Shown here piece after piece: positions 8,785 through 18,193 of a stretch of DNA of 64,000 nucleotides. Each line of letters begins with the position of its first letter. The first letter of the stretch is position 1. The translations under genes and the position numbers were made by a program. The DNA comes from Wenyingzhuangia marina (lineage in GTDB: Bacteria; Bacteroidota; Bacteroidia; Flavobacteriales; Flavobacteriaceae): positions 682,001 to 746,000 of the forward strand of contig NZ_FQXQ01000001.1 in NCBI RefSeq assembly GCF_900130035.1, given 5' to 3'. The notes under the pieces are model-generated. The model saw only the letters and a program-made list of their open reading frames with translations. It searched no databases and was not told where the DNA came from.

Positions 8785-10575
8785 ATGAAAAATAAAATTA
8801 TAGCAGCAATTTTCAGTGTAGGTTTGTTGATGAACTGGAGTTGTACCGATTTAGAAGAACAAGTATTAGATGAATCTTTAAAAGGAACTACAGGGGCAAC
8901 ACAGCCTGTCAGTGGAGCTTTGTCTGCGGCTTACGGTAATATGTCTCAAACATTTAGACATACAAGATATTTTGGTTTGGTTGAATTGGCTACAGATGAA
9001 GCCATTTTACCTCCTCGTAATGGTAAAAACGGAGCAGGGACACAATGGCAAGATGGAGATAGATATGTAGGGTTACACACACATAACTTTCCTACGGCTA
9101 ACAGCTTGGTAACAGAGTCTTGGGATTATTTAACTACAAATATTTCTAGAACTGTAACAGCTATTGAATCATTAACTGCACTTGCTGAAGCAGGAGATAA
9201 CGAAGCTCAAAAAGCAGTATATGAAATGAGGGCTTTAAGAGCGTATTTTAACATGCTTGTTTTAGATACTTGGGGAATTGCTTTTAAAAAAGAATTTTCA
9301 AGTGAAACCTCTCAAATTCTTCGTCGTCAAGAGGCTATAGATTATATAGAAAGTGAATTTTCTTCAGTGGTTACTTTGATGAGTGATAATATTGGGCCAG
9401 GAAGAATAACTCAATCAGCAGTTTATGGTTTTTTAGCGAAGTTACACTTAAATGCAGCGGTGTATCGTGATCCATATGGAACTCCAGATTTTAAAAAGGA
9501 GGACATGGATAAAGTTATAGAATACACAGATAATGTAATCAACACAGGAAAATTTTCTATTTCTCCAGAGTATTTTGATTTGTTTAATGATGACAATCAT
9601 GATAATCCTGAAGTTATATTTGCTGTAGATCAAAGAGGAGTATTAAGAAACGATCAAAATCGTTGGGCTTATTGGTCTATGTCTGGTTCGTTATTTCCAA
9701 GACCTGATGATTTTTATATTGATATGGATGGTACAGATGGTCCTGCAATCACTTCAGATTTTTATCAAACTTGGGTAGAGGCTTATGGAAATGAAGATCC
9801 TGCCAGAGATGCAAGATTCTATCAAAAAAATGCAAATGTTCCTGCTGGTTTAGAAGATTTAACAGGTTTAAATCCAACAAATGATGCAGATCACTATTAC
9901 TGTGTAGGTGATGAAGATGGTGATGGTGTGAATGATTTTGAAATGGATAGAGGTATTTTACGTGGTGCTATTTGGGCTCCTAGAAAAATAGATTTTAACA
10001 AATCTAATGGTGTTATGACTTGTGATGAAGGATATAGAATTTATCCTTTGGCAGAAATGAGAGAAAATGGTTCAGGCGGTGTTACTTATTATGTAAACCA
10101 TACAGAAGAAATTAATTTTTCACCTACTATTGGATATGCAAGTGGATACCGTGTGGCTAAATGGCAGTTTAGTAAAACTTCTCAGAATGGGAATAACTAC
10201 AGCAGTGTAGATCTTATTTTATTGCGTTATGCGGATATTTATTTGATGCGTGCCGAAGCAAAACTTAGAAATGGAGAAACGGCAAGTGCTCTTACAGATG
10301 TAAATTATGTAAGAAGTCAAAGAACAGCTCGTCCTGATCAAACTCCACCTGCATTATCTTCATTAGATTTAGAAATTCTTTATCGTGAACGTGGTTTTGA
10401 ATTTTATTGGGAAATGGCCAGAAGAACAGACATGATTCGTTTTGGACATTACGAAGATACATGGACAGAAAAAACAAATACTGACCCTAAAAAGAGATTG
10501 TTTCCAATACCCCAAAATGCTGTGGATGGAGCTACAAATGTTCCTGGATACTTAGAACAAAATCCAGGTTATTAA
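8785..10575 (+). CDS. SusD/RagB-like substrate-binding lipoprotein (second pair)
   Basis: A protein of 596 residues with a lipoprotein signal ending at Cys20 (LLMNWSC; the lipobox is a little unusual at -3), a SusD N-terminal region (YEMRALRAYFNMLVLDTWG near residue 150) and a C-terminal RagB/SusD segment with LLRYADIYLMRAEAKLR and ILYRERGFEFYWEMARRTDM. Longer than the first SusD and only distantly similar, consistent with another ligand. A terminator-like hairpin and then an alkaline phosphatase gene follow on the same strand. Confidence 0.94.
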   Translation: MKNKIIAAIFSVGLLMNWSCTDLEEQVLDESLKGTTGATQPVSGALSAAYGNMSQTFRHTRYFGLVELATDEAILPPRNGKNGAGTQWQDGDRYVGLHTHNFPTANSLVTESWDYLTTNISRTVTAIESLTALAEAGDNEAQKAVYEMRALRAYFNMLVLDTWGIAFKKEFSSETSQILRRQEAIDYIESEFSSVVTLMSDNIGPGRITQSAVYGFLAKLHLNAAVYRDPYGTPDFKKEDMDKVIEYTDNVINTGKFSISPEYFDLFNDDNHDNPEVIFAVDQRGVLRNDQNRWAYWSMSGSLFPRPDDFYIDMDGTDGPAITSDFYQTWVEAYGNEDPARDARFYQKNANVPAGLEDLTGLNPTNDADHYYCVGDEDGDGVNDFEMDRGILRGAIWAPRKIDFNKSNGVMTCDEGYRIYPLAEMRENGSGGVTYYVNHTEEINFSPTIGYASGYRVAKWQFSKTSQNGNNYSSVDLILLRYADIYLMRAEAKLRNGETASALTDVNYVRSQRTARPDQTPPALSSLDLEILYRERGFEFYWEMARRTDMIRFGHYEDTWTEKTNTDPKKRLFPIPQNAVDGATNVPGYLEQNPGY

Positions 10576-10598
10576 TCAACAGTCAACCCAAAGCTTGT

Positions 10599-10632
10599 AA
10601 AAAAGCCAAAGAGGTTTCCTTTTTGGCTTTTT
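10599..10632 (+). terminator. Terminator-like hairpin between susD and alkaline phosphatase
   Basis: AAAAAGCCAAA pairs with TTTTGGCTTTTT around GAGGTTTCC and is followed by a short T run. It ends 21 bp before the phosphatase start, too close for a separate promoter between them, so it may act as a partial terminator or as an RNA-stabilising 3' end. Confidence 0.7.
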
Positions 10633-10653
10633 AATTTAAAAGAATTATACAGA

Positions 10654-11763
10654 ATGAATAAAATTATAAAATCAGCTTCTGCATTTTTAGGAATATTGGT
10701 GTTGGCATCATGTTCTAAAAATCAAGAACCTAAAAAAACATCAGAAGAGCCATTGAATATCATTTTTATGGTGGGAGATGGAATGGGAGTTCCACAAGTA
10801 TCTAGTGCATTTTATTTTGGAGAAGAAATCCCAAATTTTAAACAATTTAAATCTATAGGTTTAAGTAGAACTTCTAGTGTCAGTCATTTAATTACCGATT
10901 CTGCTGCAGGAGCAACAGCTTTTTCTACTGGGGAAAAAACCTACAAAAGAGCTATTGGAGTTTCTAAAGACACTATTTCTTTACCTACTATTTTAGAGCA
11001 ATTACAGGCCAAGGGATATCAAACAGGTTTAGCATGTTTAACATCTTTAACTCATGCAACCCCAGCAGCTTTTTATGCACATGTAAAAGATAGAGACATG
11101 CACGAAGAGATTGCAGATTATTTGGTGAATGCTCATGTTGATTTTTTAGCAGGTGGTGGAAAAAAGTTTTTATCTAAAAGAAAAGATGGACGTAACCTTT
11201 TTGATACGTTAATCAAACAAAATTATAAGTTAGATACTTTGGCGTTATCTGAAATTGATCCTACAAGACCCAATGCTTTTTTTCTAACAGAGAATGAATT
11301 GCCTAATAAGATTCAGGGTAGAAAAGATTTTTTACCTGAAGCAACTAAAAAAGGATTGGATTATTTTTCTGCCAACAAAAAACCATTCTTTTTTATGGTT
11401 GAGGGCTCTTTTATAGATTGGGGAGGTCATGCAAAAGATGATAAAATGATGATTGAAGAAGTTTTGGATTTTGATAAAACAATTGGAGTGGTCTTAGATT
11501 TTGTAAAAACACATCCAAATACCTTGTTGGTAGTTACTGCTGATCATGAAACAGGAGGAGTTAGTATTGGTAAGTTTTACGAAGAAGATGCACAAGGAAA
11601 TAAAAAAGAAGTTCCTAATAAGGTACAAGTATATTTTAATACCGATCAGCATAGTACAGAATTAGTGCCTGTGTTTGCTAAAGGTAAGGGTGAAGAGTTG
11701 TTTAGAGGAATTTATGAAAACAATGAAATTTACCACAAACTGATAAAGGCTATTGGTAACTAA
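10654..11763 (+). CDS. Alkaline phosphatase (PhoA superfamily), lipoprotein
   Basis: A protein of 369 residues with a lipoprotein signal (LASC, Cys20). It carries the alkaline-phosphatase core: metal-binding Asp42 in FMVGDGMG, the nucleophile Ser83 in TDSAAGATAFSTG, and the C-terminal metal site ADHETGG near residue 300. It hydrolyses phosphomonoesters to alcohol plus phosphate, probably in the periplasm or at the surface. Shorter than E. coli PhoA (about 470) but similar to compact family members. It stands between a susCD pair and a second phosphatase, so it probably releases phosphate from the imported ligand or its breakdown products. Exact substrate unknown. Confidence 0.93.
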   Translation: MNKIIKSASAFLGILVLASCSKNQEPKKTSEEPLNIIFMVGDGMGVPQVSSAFYFGEEIPNFKQFKSIGLSRTSSVSHLITDSAAGATAFSTGEKTYKRAIGVSKDTISLPTILEQLQAKGYQTGLACLTSLTHATPAAFYAHVKDRDMHEEIADYLVNAHVDFLAGGGKKFLSKRKDGRNLFDTLIKQNYKLDTLALSEIDPTRPNAFFLTENELPNKIQGRKDFLPEATKKGLDYFSANKKPFFFMVEGSFIDWGGHAKDDKMMIEEVLDFDKTIGVVLDFVKTHPNTLLVVTADHETGGVSIGKFYEEDAQGNKKEVPNKVQVYFNTDQHSTELVPVFAKGKGEELFRGIYENNEIYHKLIKAIGN

Positions 11764-11789
11764 GTAGCCTTTTGTTTTTGTTAAAAGCA

Positions 11790-11824
11790 GATGCCACCTA
11801 ATTTCTCAGGGTGGCATCTTTATA
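11790..11824 (+). terminator. Terminator-like hairpin after the alkaline phosphatase
   Basis: GATGCCACC (11790-11798) pairs with GGTGGCATC (11810-11818) around an 11-base loop. The T tract is short. The next start codon is only 13-22 bp further on, so transcription probably reads through in part. Confidence 0.65.
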
Positions 11825-11837
11825 AATTATTTAAGAT

Positions 11838-13640
11838 ATGTTTTATATGTTACGCAAATTACTTATTTGTGTATTGTTCTGCAGTATTTCTGCGTTATAT
11901 GCACAAACCCCAAAATTACATTCTCACAATGATTACATGCAAAAAGTTCCTTTTTGGAATGCTTTTTCTGCAGGATTAAATTCTATAGAAGTTGATGTTT
12001 TTCTTAAAAAAGGAAAATTATACGTAACCCATTCAGCAAACGAAATAGATAAAAACAAAACGTTAGAAAAGTTGTATTTAGAACCTATAATGGAGGTTAT
12101 AAAGAACAACATAGCGTTTCAAGATTTACAATTGCTTGTTGATGTAAAATCAGATGCTATAAAAACCTTAGCTAAAATTGAACAGACTTTAAAGAAATAT
12201 CCAAAAATTATAGAGCATCCAAATATTAAAATTGTGATTTCAGGAAATAGACCTAATGCCGAGGATTATTATAAATATCCAGAGTATATTTCTTTTGATT
12301 ATCAAGAATTAGATAACGCATTGGCTCCTAAAAATCTAGCAAAAGTAGCAATGGTAAGTACTAGTTTTAAAGATTATTCTGTCTGGAATGGAAAAGGTAG
12401 GTTGACACATGATGATTTTGATAAGGTTTCTAATATCATTAAAAAATTAAAGACTTTTAAGAAGCCTATTCGTTTTTGGGCAACTCCAGATTCTAAATCT
12501 GCATGGAACACTTTTGTAAAATTAGGGTTAGACTTTATTAATACAGATCAACCATCAAAATGTGCAGAGTATGTAAATACTTTGAACCACAGAACGGCAA
12601 AAGCATTAATAAAATCAGAAGTTTATCAACCTACTTTTGAGTATGAAAAACAAGTCAATCAAAAAGTGAAAAATGTTATTCTTTTAATTGGCGATGGTAA
12701 TGGTTTGTCACAAATTTCATCTGCAACACTGGCAAATAATAAACAGTTAACGGTTACTCAATTAAAAAACATTGGTTTTATCAAAACACAATCTACGGAT
12801 GATTTTACAACAGATTCAGCAGCTGGAGGAACAGCTTTTGCTACGGGGCAAAAATCATATAACAGAGCCATTGGTGTAAATACAAATGGAAATAGTATTC
12901 CTAATATTACTGAAGTCTTACATCATTTAAATTACAAAACTGCCTGTATTACTACTGATGAAATTATAGGAGCAACTCCTGCAGCTTTCTATGCACACCA
13001 AAAAGATAGAGGTTTTGAAAAACAAATAGCAAAAGACTTATTAAGTAGTAAGTTAGATTTTTTTGCAGGTGGTGGTTCTCGTTTTTTTACAGATTTAAAA
13101 ATAGATGAAGTTTTTACCATTGTATCTAACACAAATCAATTAAGTAATTTGGATAAAAGTGCAAGAGTTGGGATTTTCTTTTCAAAAGGAGGAGTTCTTT
13201 CTATTGCAGAAGGGAGAGGAAACTTATTGGCTAAAACAACCAAAGATGCCTTAGGGTTTTTGAGTGAAAAGGAACAGCCTTTTTTTATGATGATAGAAGC
13301 AGCGCAGATAGATACTTTTGGACATCATAATGATACAGAAGGGATTGTAAATGAGGGAATTGATTTTGATAGAGCTATTACGGAAGCCATTAAATTTGCT
13401 GATGCTGACGGTGAAACTTTGGTCATTATTACTGCTGACCACGAAACATCTGGGTTTAGTGTTTCTAGCGGAAATGTTGAAACTCATCAAATAGAAGGAG
13501 GGTTTATTACACACGACCACACAGCTACCATGGTGCCTATTTTTGCATATGGCCCTCAATCGGATAAATTCAGAGGAGTTTATGAAAACAATGAAGTGTT
13601 TCATAAAATTATGGAAGTAATCAATGCATTAAAAAAATAG
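11838..13640 (+). CDS. GDPD/PLC-like domain fused to alkaline phosphatase
   Basis: A protein of 600 residues with a signal peptide ending at ALYAQ (~23). The N-terminal half (~27-245) looks like the GDPD/PI-PLC TIM-barrel superfamily: HSHNDY at 28-33, then SIEVDVF (Glu51, Asp53) and VTHS (His65), the spacing of the catalytic His-Glu-Asp-His set. The C-terminal half (~275-600) is a second alkaline phosphatase with LLIGDGNG (Asp286), TTDSAAGGTAFATG (nucleophile Ser327) and ITADHETSG. One chain could therefore cut a phosphodiester and then remove the resulting phosphomonoester. The ATG at 11847 is an equally plausible start. It is followed after 5 bp by a metallophosphoesterase gene. The first-domain call is motif-based; its activity is inferred. 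Confidence 0.85.
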   Translation: MFYMLRKLLICVLFCSISALYAQTPKLHSHNDYMQKVPFWNAFSAGLNSIEVDVFLKKGKLYVTHSANEIDKNKTLEKLYLEPIMEVIKNNIAFQDLQLLVDVKSDAIKTLAKIEQTLKKYPKIIEHPNIKIVISGNRPNAEDYYKYPEYISFDYQELDNALAPKNLAKVAMVSTSFKDYSVWNGKGRLTHDDFDKVSNIIKKLKTFKKPIRFWATPDSKSAWNTFVKLGLDFINTDQPSKCAEYVNTLNHRTAKALIKSEVYQPTFEYEKQVNQKVKNVILLIGDGNGLSQISSATLANNKQLTVTQLKNIGFIKTQSTDDFTTDSAAGGTAFATGQKSYNRAIGVNTNGNSIPNITEVLHHLNYKTACITTDEIIGATPAAFYAHQKDRGFEKQIAKDLLSSKLDFFAGGGSRFFTDLKIDEVFTIVSNTNQLSNLDKSARVGIFFSKGGVLSIAEGRGNLLAKTTKDALGFLSEKEQPFFMMIEAAQIDTFGHHNDTEGIVNEGIDFDRAITEAIKFADADGETLVIITADHETSGFSVSSGNVETHQIEGGFITHDHTATMVPIFAYGPQSDKFRGVYENNEVFHKIMEVINALKK

Positions 13641-13645
13641 TATAG

Positions 13646-15136
13646 ATGAAAAACATAATCTTTTTTCTTTTAACATTTATTCATTTCTTTTTTGTTCATG
13701 CACAAACTGTTGTTTCTGGAAAAGTTTTCTTTGATAACAATAACAACACTCTTTTAGATAAGGGAGAAAAAGGGTTAAAAGGAGTATTGGTGTCTAATGG
13801 AAAAGATATTGTAAAAACGGACAAATATGGTAATTATAAAATAGTTACCATTCAAGGAAATAAGGTGTTTGTTATCAAACCTTCTCAATATATTTCTCCG
13901 CTGTTAGAAAATAGACCTCAGTTTTTCTTGTCTCAGAACGATATTAAAAATCAGGTTTATCATTTTCCTTTGCAAAAACATAAAGAGCCTAAAAATTTAA
14001 ATATCACTCTTTTGGGAGATCCTCAAGTAGATATAATTGATGATGTGCATCATGTAGATAAATTGGTTACACAAGAGTTAAATAAAGAAGATGTCGATTT
14101 TATCATTCCCTTAGGAGATTTAACTTTTGATAATCATGATATGTTTGCTCCTTTATCAGCTAGTTTAGGACTGATTGGTGCTCCTGTTTTTAATGTGATG
14201 GGGAATCATGATCAAAATTATAATGCCAAACATTTTAACGATAGAGATGCCGATTTTGAAAAGTTTTTCGGGCCATCCTATTATGCTTATGAATTTGGTT
14301 CTGAGTTATGTTTGGTGTTAAATAATATTTATCCAAAAGGAGACAAAGGATATGTGGGGAAATTAGATGAAGATCAATATGTTTTTGTTGATGAGGTTCT
14401 AAATAAAATGAAACAAAAGCACCGATCTATTTATGTGTTTATGCATATTCCATTGGAAGAAATGGAAGATCATCAAAGAGTGTTAAATCTTTTTAAAGCC
14501 TTTCCAGAGGTAATGATTGTAGCGGGACATACACATACTCAGTATCAAAAAAGTTTTGCAAGAGAAAATTTACCAGCAGTAAAAGAGTTGGTTGCTGGGG
14601 CTGTTTGTGGTTCTTGGTGGCAAGGTCCACATGATAGTAATCACATTCCATTTGCTTTTATGTACGATGGTACCCCTAAAGGATACTGGTTTTTAAATAC
14701 AGACAAAAATCATCTTACCTATAAAGTTTCAGGAAGGGCTAAGGATTTTCAAATAGAAATAACAGTTCCTGAAAGGAATGAATGGGATACGGCTTTAAAT
14801 GATTTAAACGATGATTATATTTATGCAAATGTTTTTGCTGGATCAGAAAATACCACCGTGCAAATCAGTTATGATGGAGATAAATGGTTTGATATGGAAA
14901 AATATAACGGTGTTGCTCCAAAACTAAAACAGTTGTATAAGTTACAGCAAGAAGGTAGATTTAAAGGACAAAATATAAGTGCTATACCAATACCTAAAAC
15001 AATTAGTGATCATTTGTGGAGAATTAAAATTCCTAAAAAATTGCAAAAAGTAACTTATTTAATATTAGCAAAAGCCAAAGATGATGAAACAGGTTTAGAT
15101 GTTTTAGGGAAACGTGTTCTGAGAATTTCTGAGTAA
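13646..15136 (+). CDS. Calcineurin-type metallophosphoesterase with N- and C-terminal accessory domains
   Basis: A protein of 496 residues with a signal peptide (FVHAQ, ~20). An N-terminal beta-sandwich (~22-110, SGKVFFDNN...GVLVSNGKDIVKTD, MetallophosN-like) is followed by the catalytic domain: GDPQVD (Asp125), LGDL (Asp158), GNHD (Asn187, His188), MHIP and GHTHTQ. The last ~150 residues form the C-terminal domain seen in this Bacteroidota subfamily (MetallophosC-like). The family hydrolyses phosphomono- or diesters at a two-metal centre. It starts 5 bp after the fusion phosphatase, so the two are almost certainly co-transcribed. Substrate unknown. Confidence 0.9.
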   Translation: MKNIIFFLLTFIHFFFVHAQTVVSGKVFFDNNNNTLLDKGEKGLKGVLVSNGKDIVKTDKYGNYKIVTIQGNKVFVIKPSQYISPLLENRPQFFLSQNDIKNQVYHFPLQKHKEPKNLNITLLGDPQVDIIDDVHHVDKLVTQELNKEDVDFIIPLGDLTFDNHDMFAPLSASLGLIGAPVFNVMGNHDQNYNAKHFNDRDADFEKFFGPSYYAYEFGSELCLVLNNIYPKGDKGYVGKLDEDQYVFVDEVLNKMKQKHRSIYVFMHIPLEEMEDHQRVLNLFKAFPEVMIVAGHTHTQYQKSFARENLPAVKELVAGAVCGSWWQGPHDSNHIPFAFMYDGTPKGYWFLNTDKNHLTYKVSGRAKDFQIEITVPERNEWDTALNDLNDDYIYANVFAGSENTTVQISYDGDKWFDMEKYNGVAPKLKQLYKLQQEGRFKGQNISAIPIPKTISDHLWRIKIPKKLQKVTYLILAKAKDDETGLDVLGKRVLRISE

Positions 15137-15172
15137 ATTTTAAAATTTAATGATTTGTGCTCATTTTTTCAT

Positions 15173-15207
15173 TACATCATTTTCACTCATTAATCAAAAA
15201 TGATGTA
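15173..15207 (+). terminator. Inverted repeat after the phosphoesterase operon, possible weak terminator
   Basis: TACATCATTTT (15173-15183) and AAAATGATGTA (15197-15207) form a perfect 11-bp stem with a 13-base loop. No T run follows, so termination is uncertain. Confidence 0.35.
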
Positions 15208-15295
15208 TTATCTGCATAAAATTCATTGGTAGTACCAATCAATTTATATTAAAGTCAAAAATATTACAATAGGAGGGGCTTCTGAAAACAAATAG

Positions 15296-15303
15296 TATAT
15301 TTG
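15296..15303 (+). promoter_or_regulatory. -7 promoter element TATATTTG of the malic enzyme gene
   Basis: A perfect TAnnTTTG match, 12-18 bp before the candidate start codons. The implied leader is very short. No obvious -33 TTG at standard spacing. Confidence 0.5.
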
Positions 15304-15315
15304 CTCTTATAATTA

Positions 15316-17586
15316 ATGATTATGAGTTATACAAAAAAAGAACAAGAAGCTTTAGATTACCATGAGAAGCCACAACCAGGTAAAATTAAAGTGGTACCGA
15401 CTAAAAAATATGCAACACAAAGAGATTTAGCATTGGCTTATTCTCCAGGAGTAGCCACTCCTTGTTTGGCAATTGAAAAAAATCCAGAAGATGCGTATAG
15501 ATATACCTCTAAAGGAAATTTAGTTGCTGTAATTTCAAATGGTACTGCTGTTTTAGGATTGGGTAACATTGGTGCATTGGCAGGAAAACCTGTAATGGAA
15601 GGTAAAGGACTTTTGTTTAAAATCTTTGCTGATATTGATGTTTTTGATATTGAAGTAGATACTGAGGATGTTGACAAGTTTATTGAAACCGTAAAAGCTA
15701 TTGCTCCAACTTTTGGAGGAATTAATTTAGAAGATATCAAAGCTCCAGAAGCTTTTGAAATTGAAAGAAGATTAAAAGAGGAATTAGACATTCCTGTAAT
15801 GCACGATGACCAACACGGTACTGCTATTATTTCCGCTGCAGCCTTAAAAAATGCCATAGAAATTGCTGAAAAAGATATTGAAAAGGTAAGAATTGTGGTG
15901 AATGGAGCAGGAGCTGCAGCCATTTCATGTACAAAACTATACAAAGCTTTAGGGGCAGATCCTAAGAATATTTTAATGTGTGATAGTAAAGGAGTTATTA
16001 GCACTAAACGTGATGATTTAAATGAGCAAAAGAAAGAGTTTGCTATTGATACTGAGTTTACAACTTTAGAAGATGCAGTCAATGGAGCAGATGTTTTCAT
16101 CGGTTTATCAGTGGCAGGTGCATTAACTCCGGAAATGTTAAAAACAATGGCTCCAGATCCAATTGTTTTAGCCATGGCAAATCCTACACCTGAGATCGAC
16201 TATGATTTAGCTATAGAAACTCGTGATGATGTAATCATGGGAACAGGTCGTTCAGATTATCCTAACCAAGTAAATAATGTGCTAGGTTTTCCATTTATTT
16301 TTAGAGGAGCTTTAGATGTTAGAGCAACCGTTATTAATGAAGAAATGAAGATGGCAGCTGTGCATGCTTTGGCAGATTTAGCTAAGAAAAACGTACCAGA
16401 ACAAGTAAATATTGTATACGGAGAAAAGAATTTACAATATGGTAGAGAGTATATTATTCCTAAACCATTTGATCCAAGATTGATTTATGAATTGCCACCA
16501 GCCATTGCTAAAGCAGCTATGGAGAGTGGAGTTGCAAAGAATCCAATTAAAGATTGGGATGCATATGTGCATGAATTGATGGAGCGTTCAGGGTCTGGAA
16601 GTAAGTTTGAGCGTATGTTGGTGAGTCGTTCTCAAAAAGATCCTAAGCGTGTGGTGTTCCCAGAAGCAGAGCATATGAATGTATTAAAGGCTGCTCAAAT
16701 TGTATCTGATGAAGGAATAGCAAGACCAATTTTATTAGGGAATGTAGATTTAATTACAGCTTTAAAAGAAGAAATAGGTTTTGATACAGAGGTCGAAATT
16801 ATTGATCCTAAGAGTGAAGAATATAAAGATCAGGTAAATGCTTATGCAGAAAAATATTGGGCAAAACGTAGCCGTAAAGGAATTCGTTTGTTAGATGCTC
16901 AAAAGCATATGATTACTCGTAATTATTTTGCTGCAATGATGGTAAATGAAGGACATGCAGATGCAATGGTATCTGGATATTCTAGAAATTACCCTTCTAC
17001 AGTAAAACCAATTTTTGAGACCATTGGTAAAAGACCAGAAGCTTCAAGAATTGCAGCAGCAAATATTATGATTACTTCTAAAGGGCCGTTAATTTTTACA
17101 GATACCACAGTAAATATTGATCCTAGTTCAGAAGTTTTAGCAAACATTGCAGAATTAGCAAGTGGAATGGCTAAAATATTTGCTATTGAACCGCATATTG
17201 CTATGTTATCTTATACTAATTTTGGAGGTGTAGAAAGTGCAGGAGTTGCAAAAGTTCAAAAGGCAGTAGAAATGTTAAAAGAAAAAAGACCAGATTTAAG
17301 TGTAGATGGTCCTATTCAAGCTGATTTTGCATTGAATCATGATTTATTAGAAAAACAATTTTCTTTTTCTGATTTAGTAGGGAAGGAAACAAATACATTT
17401 GTTTTTCCTAGTTTAGATGCAGCAAACATTTCTTATAAAATGATTAAAGAGTTGACTGATGCTACATCAATTGGACCCGTGTTAATGGGACTTAATAAAC
17501 CAGCACACGTAGTTCAGTTAGGAGCAAGCGTAGAAGAAATTGTAAATATTACTGCTGTTGCAGTAATTGATGCACAAAATCAATAG
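15316..17586 (+). CDS. maeB: NADP-dependent malic enzyme with C-terminal phosphotransacetylase-like domain
   Basis: Malic enzyme converts malate and NADP to pyruvate, CO2 and NADPH. The 756 residues fit the MaeB type: malic-enzyme N domain (YSPGVATPCLAI, then GTAVLGLGNIGALAGKPVMEGK), NAD-binding domain with VVNGAGAAAISC, and a phosphate acetyl/butyryl-transferase-like domain from ~430 (KRVVFPEAEH, DAMVSGYSRNYP). The C-terminal domain is usually regulatory and not catalytic. The start could be 15316 or the ATG at 15322; the latter gives MSYTKKEQEALDYH, the usual family N terminus. ruvA follows after 3 bp. Confidence 0.95.
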   Translation: MIMSYTKKEQEALDYHEKPQPGKIKVVPTKKYATQRDLALAYSPGVATPCLAIEKNPEDAYRYTSKGNLVAVISNGTAVLGLGNIGALAGKPVMEGKGLLFKIFADIDVFDIEVDTEDVDKFIETVKAIAPTFGGINLEDIKAPEAFEIERRLKEELDIPVMHDDQHGTAIISAAALKNAIEIAEKDIEKVRIVVNGAGAAAISCTKLYKALGADPKNILMCDSKGVISTKRDDLNEQKKEFAIDTEFTTLEDAVNGADVFIGLSVAGALTPEMLKTMAPDPIVLAMANPTPEIDYDLAIETRDDVIMGTGRSDYPNQVNNVLGFPFIFRGALDVRATVINEEMKMAAVHALADLAKKNVPEQVNIVYGEKNLQYGREYIIPKPFDPRLIYELPPAIAKAAMESGVAKNPIKDWDAYVHELMERSGSGSKFERMLVSRSQKDPKRVVFPEAEHMNVLKAAQIVSDEGIARPILLGNVDLITALKEEIGFDTEVEIIDPKSEEYKDQVNAYAEKYWAKRSRKGIRLLDAQKHMITRNYFAAMMVNEGHADAMVSGYSRNYPSTVKPIFETIGKRPEASRIAAANIMITSKGPLIFTDTTVNIDPSSEVLANIAELASGMAKIFAIEPHIAMLSYTNFGGVESAGVAKVQKAVEMLKEKRPDLSVDGPIQADFALNHDLLEKQFSFSDLVGKETNTFVFPSLDAANISYKMIKELTDATSIGPVLMGLNKPAHVVQLGASVEEIVNITAVAVIDAQNQ

Positions 17587-17589
17587 TAA

Positions 17590-18171
17590 ATGATTACCCA
17601 TTTAAAAGGTAAACTAATAGAGAAAAATCCAACCTACGCCATTGTGGAATGCAACGGCGTAGGTTATTTTTTAAATATATCTTTAAACACATTTTCTCAA
17701 ATACCAGACAGTGAATTAGTGATGTTGTACACACAACTAATTGTTAGAGAAGATGCACATACTTTGTATGGATTTATTTCTATATTAGAGCGAGAAATTT
17801 TTAAATTGCTGATATCAGTTTCGGGAGTTGGACCTAGCATTGCTAGAACCATGTTGTCATCATTAACAACCGAAGAAATTCAAAAAGCATTGGCTACAGA
17901 TAATGTGGCTGTAATTCAGTCGGTTAAGGGGATCGGAGCAAAAACAGCTCAGAAAGTAATCATTGAATTAAAAGATAAAATTGTCAAAACCTATGATATG
18001 GAAAATACTATTGCGTTGACGGACAATAGTATTAAAGAAGAAGCGTTATCTGCTTTAGAAGTATTAGGTTTTGTGAAACGTCAAGCAGAAAAAGCAGTCA
18101 CAGCTATTTTAAAAGAGACGCCAGATGCAGATGTAGAAAAATTGATAAAACTAGCTTTGAAAAAACTATAA
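17590..18171 (+). CDS. ruvA: Holliday junction branch-migration protein RuvA
   Basis: 193 residues. RuvA binds four-way junctions and loads the RuvB motor. Visible are the N-terminal OB fold (MITHLKGKLIEKNPTYAIVE), the helix-hairpin-helix region with SGVGPSIARTMLS and VKGIGAKTAQKVIIELKDK, and the C-terminal three-helix domain (EEALSALEVLGF). Encoded 3 bp after maeB and 22 bp before sprA, an order common in Flavobacteriaceae. Confidence 0.97.
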   Translation: MITHLKGKLIEKNPTYAIVECNGVGYFLNISLNTFSQIPDSELVMLYTQLIVREDAHTLYGFISILEREIFKLLISVSGVGPSIARTMLSSLTTEEIQKALATDNVAVIQSVKGIGAKTAQKVIIELKDKIVKTYDMENTIALTDNSIKEEALSALEVLGFVKRQAEKAVTAILKETPDADVEKLIKLALKKL

Positions 18172-18193
18172 ACTGAACTAAATTAAACATACA

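Noticed and set aside
13251-13604. A 117-codon minus-strand frame in the fusion phosphatase gene
   Set aside because: Shadow of the alkaline phosphatase coding region, without a plausible protein pattern.
15438-16175. A 245-codon open frame on the minus strand inside maeB
   Set aside because: It is antisense to a clearly conserved enzyme; its Ser/Ala/Ile-rich translation mirrors maeB codons and shows no domain or start signal.
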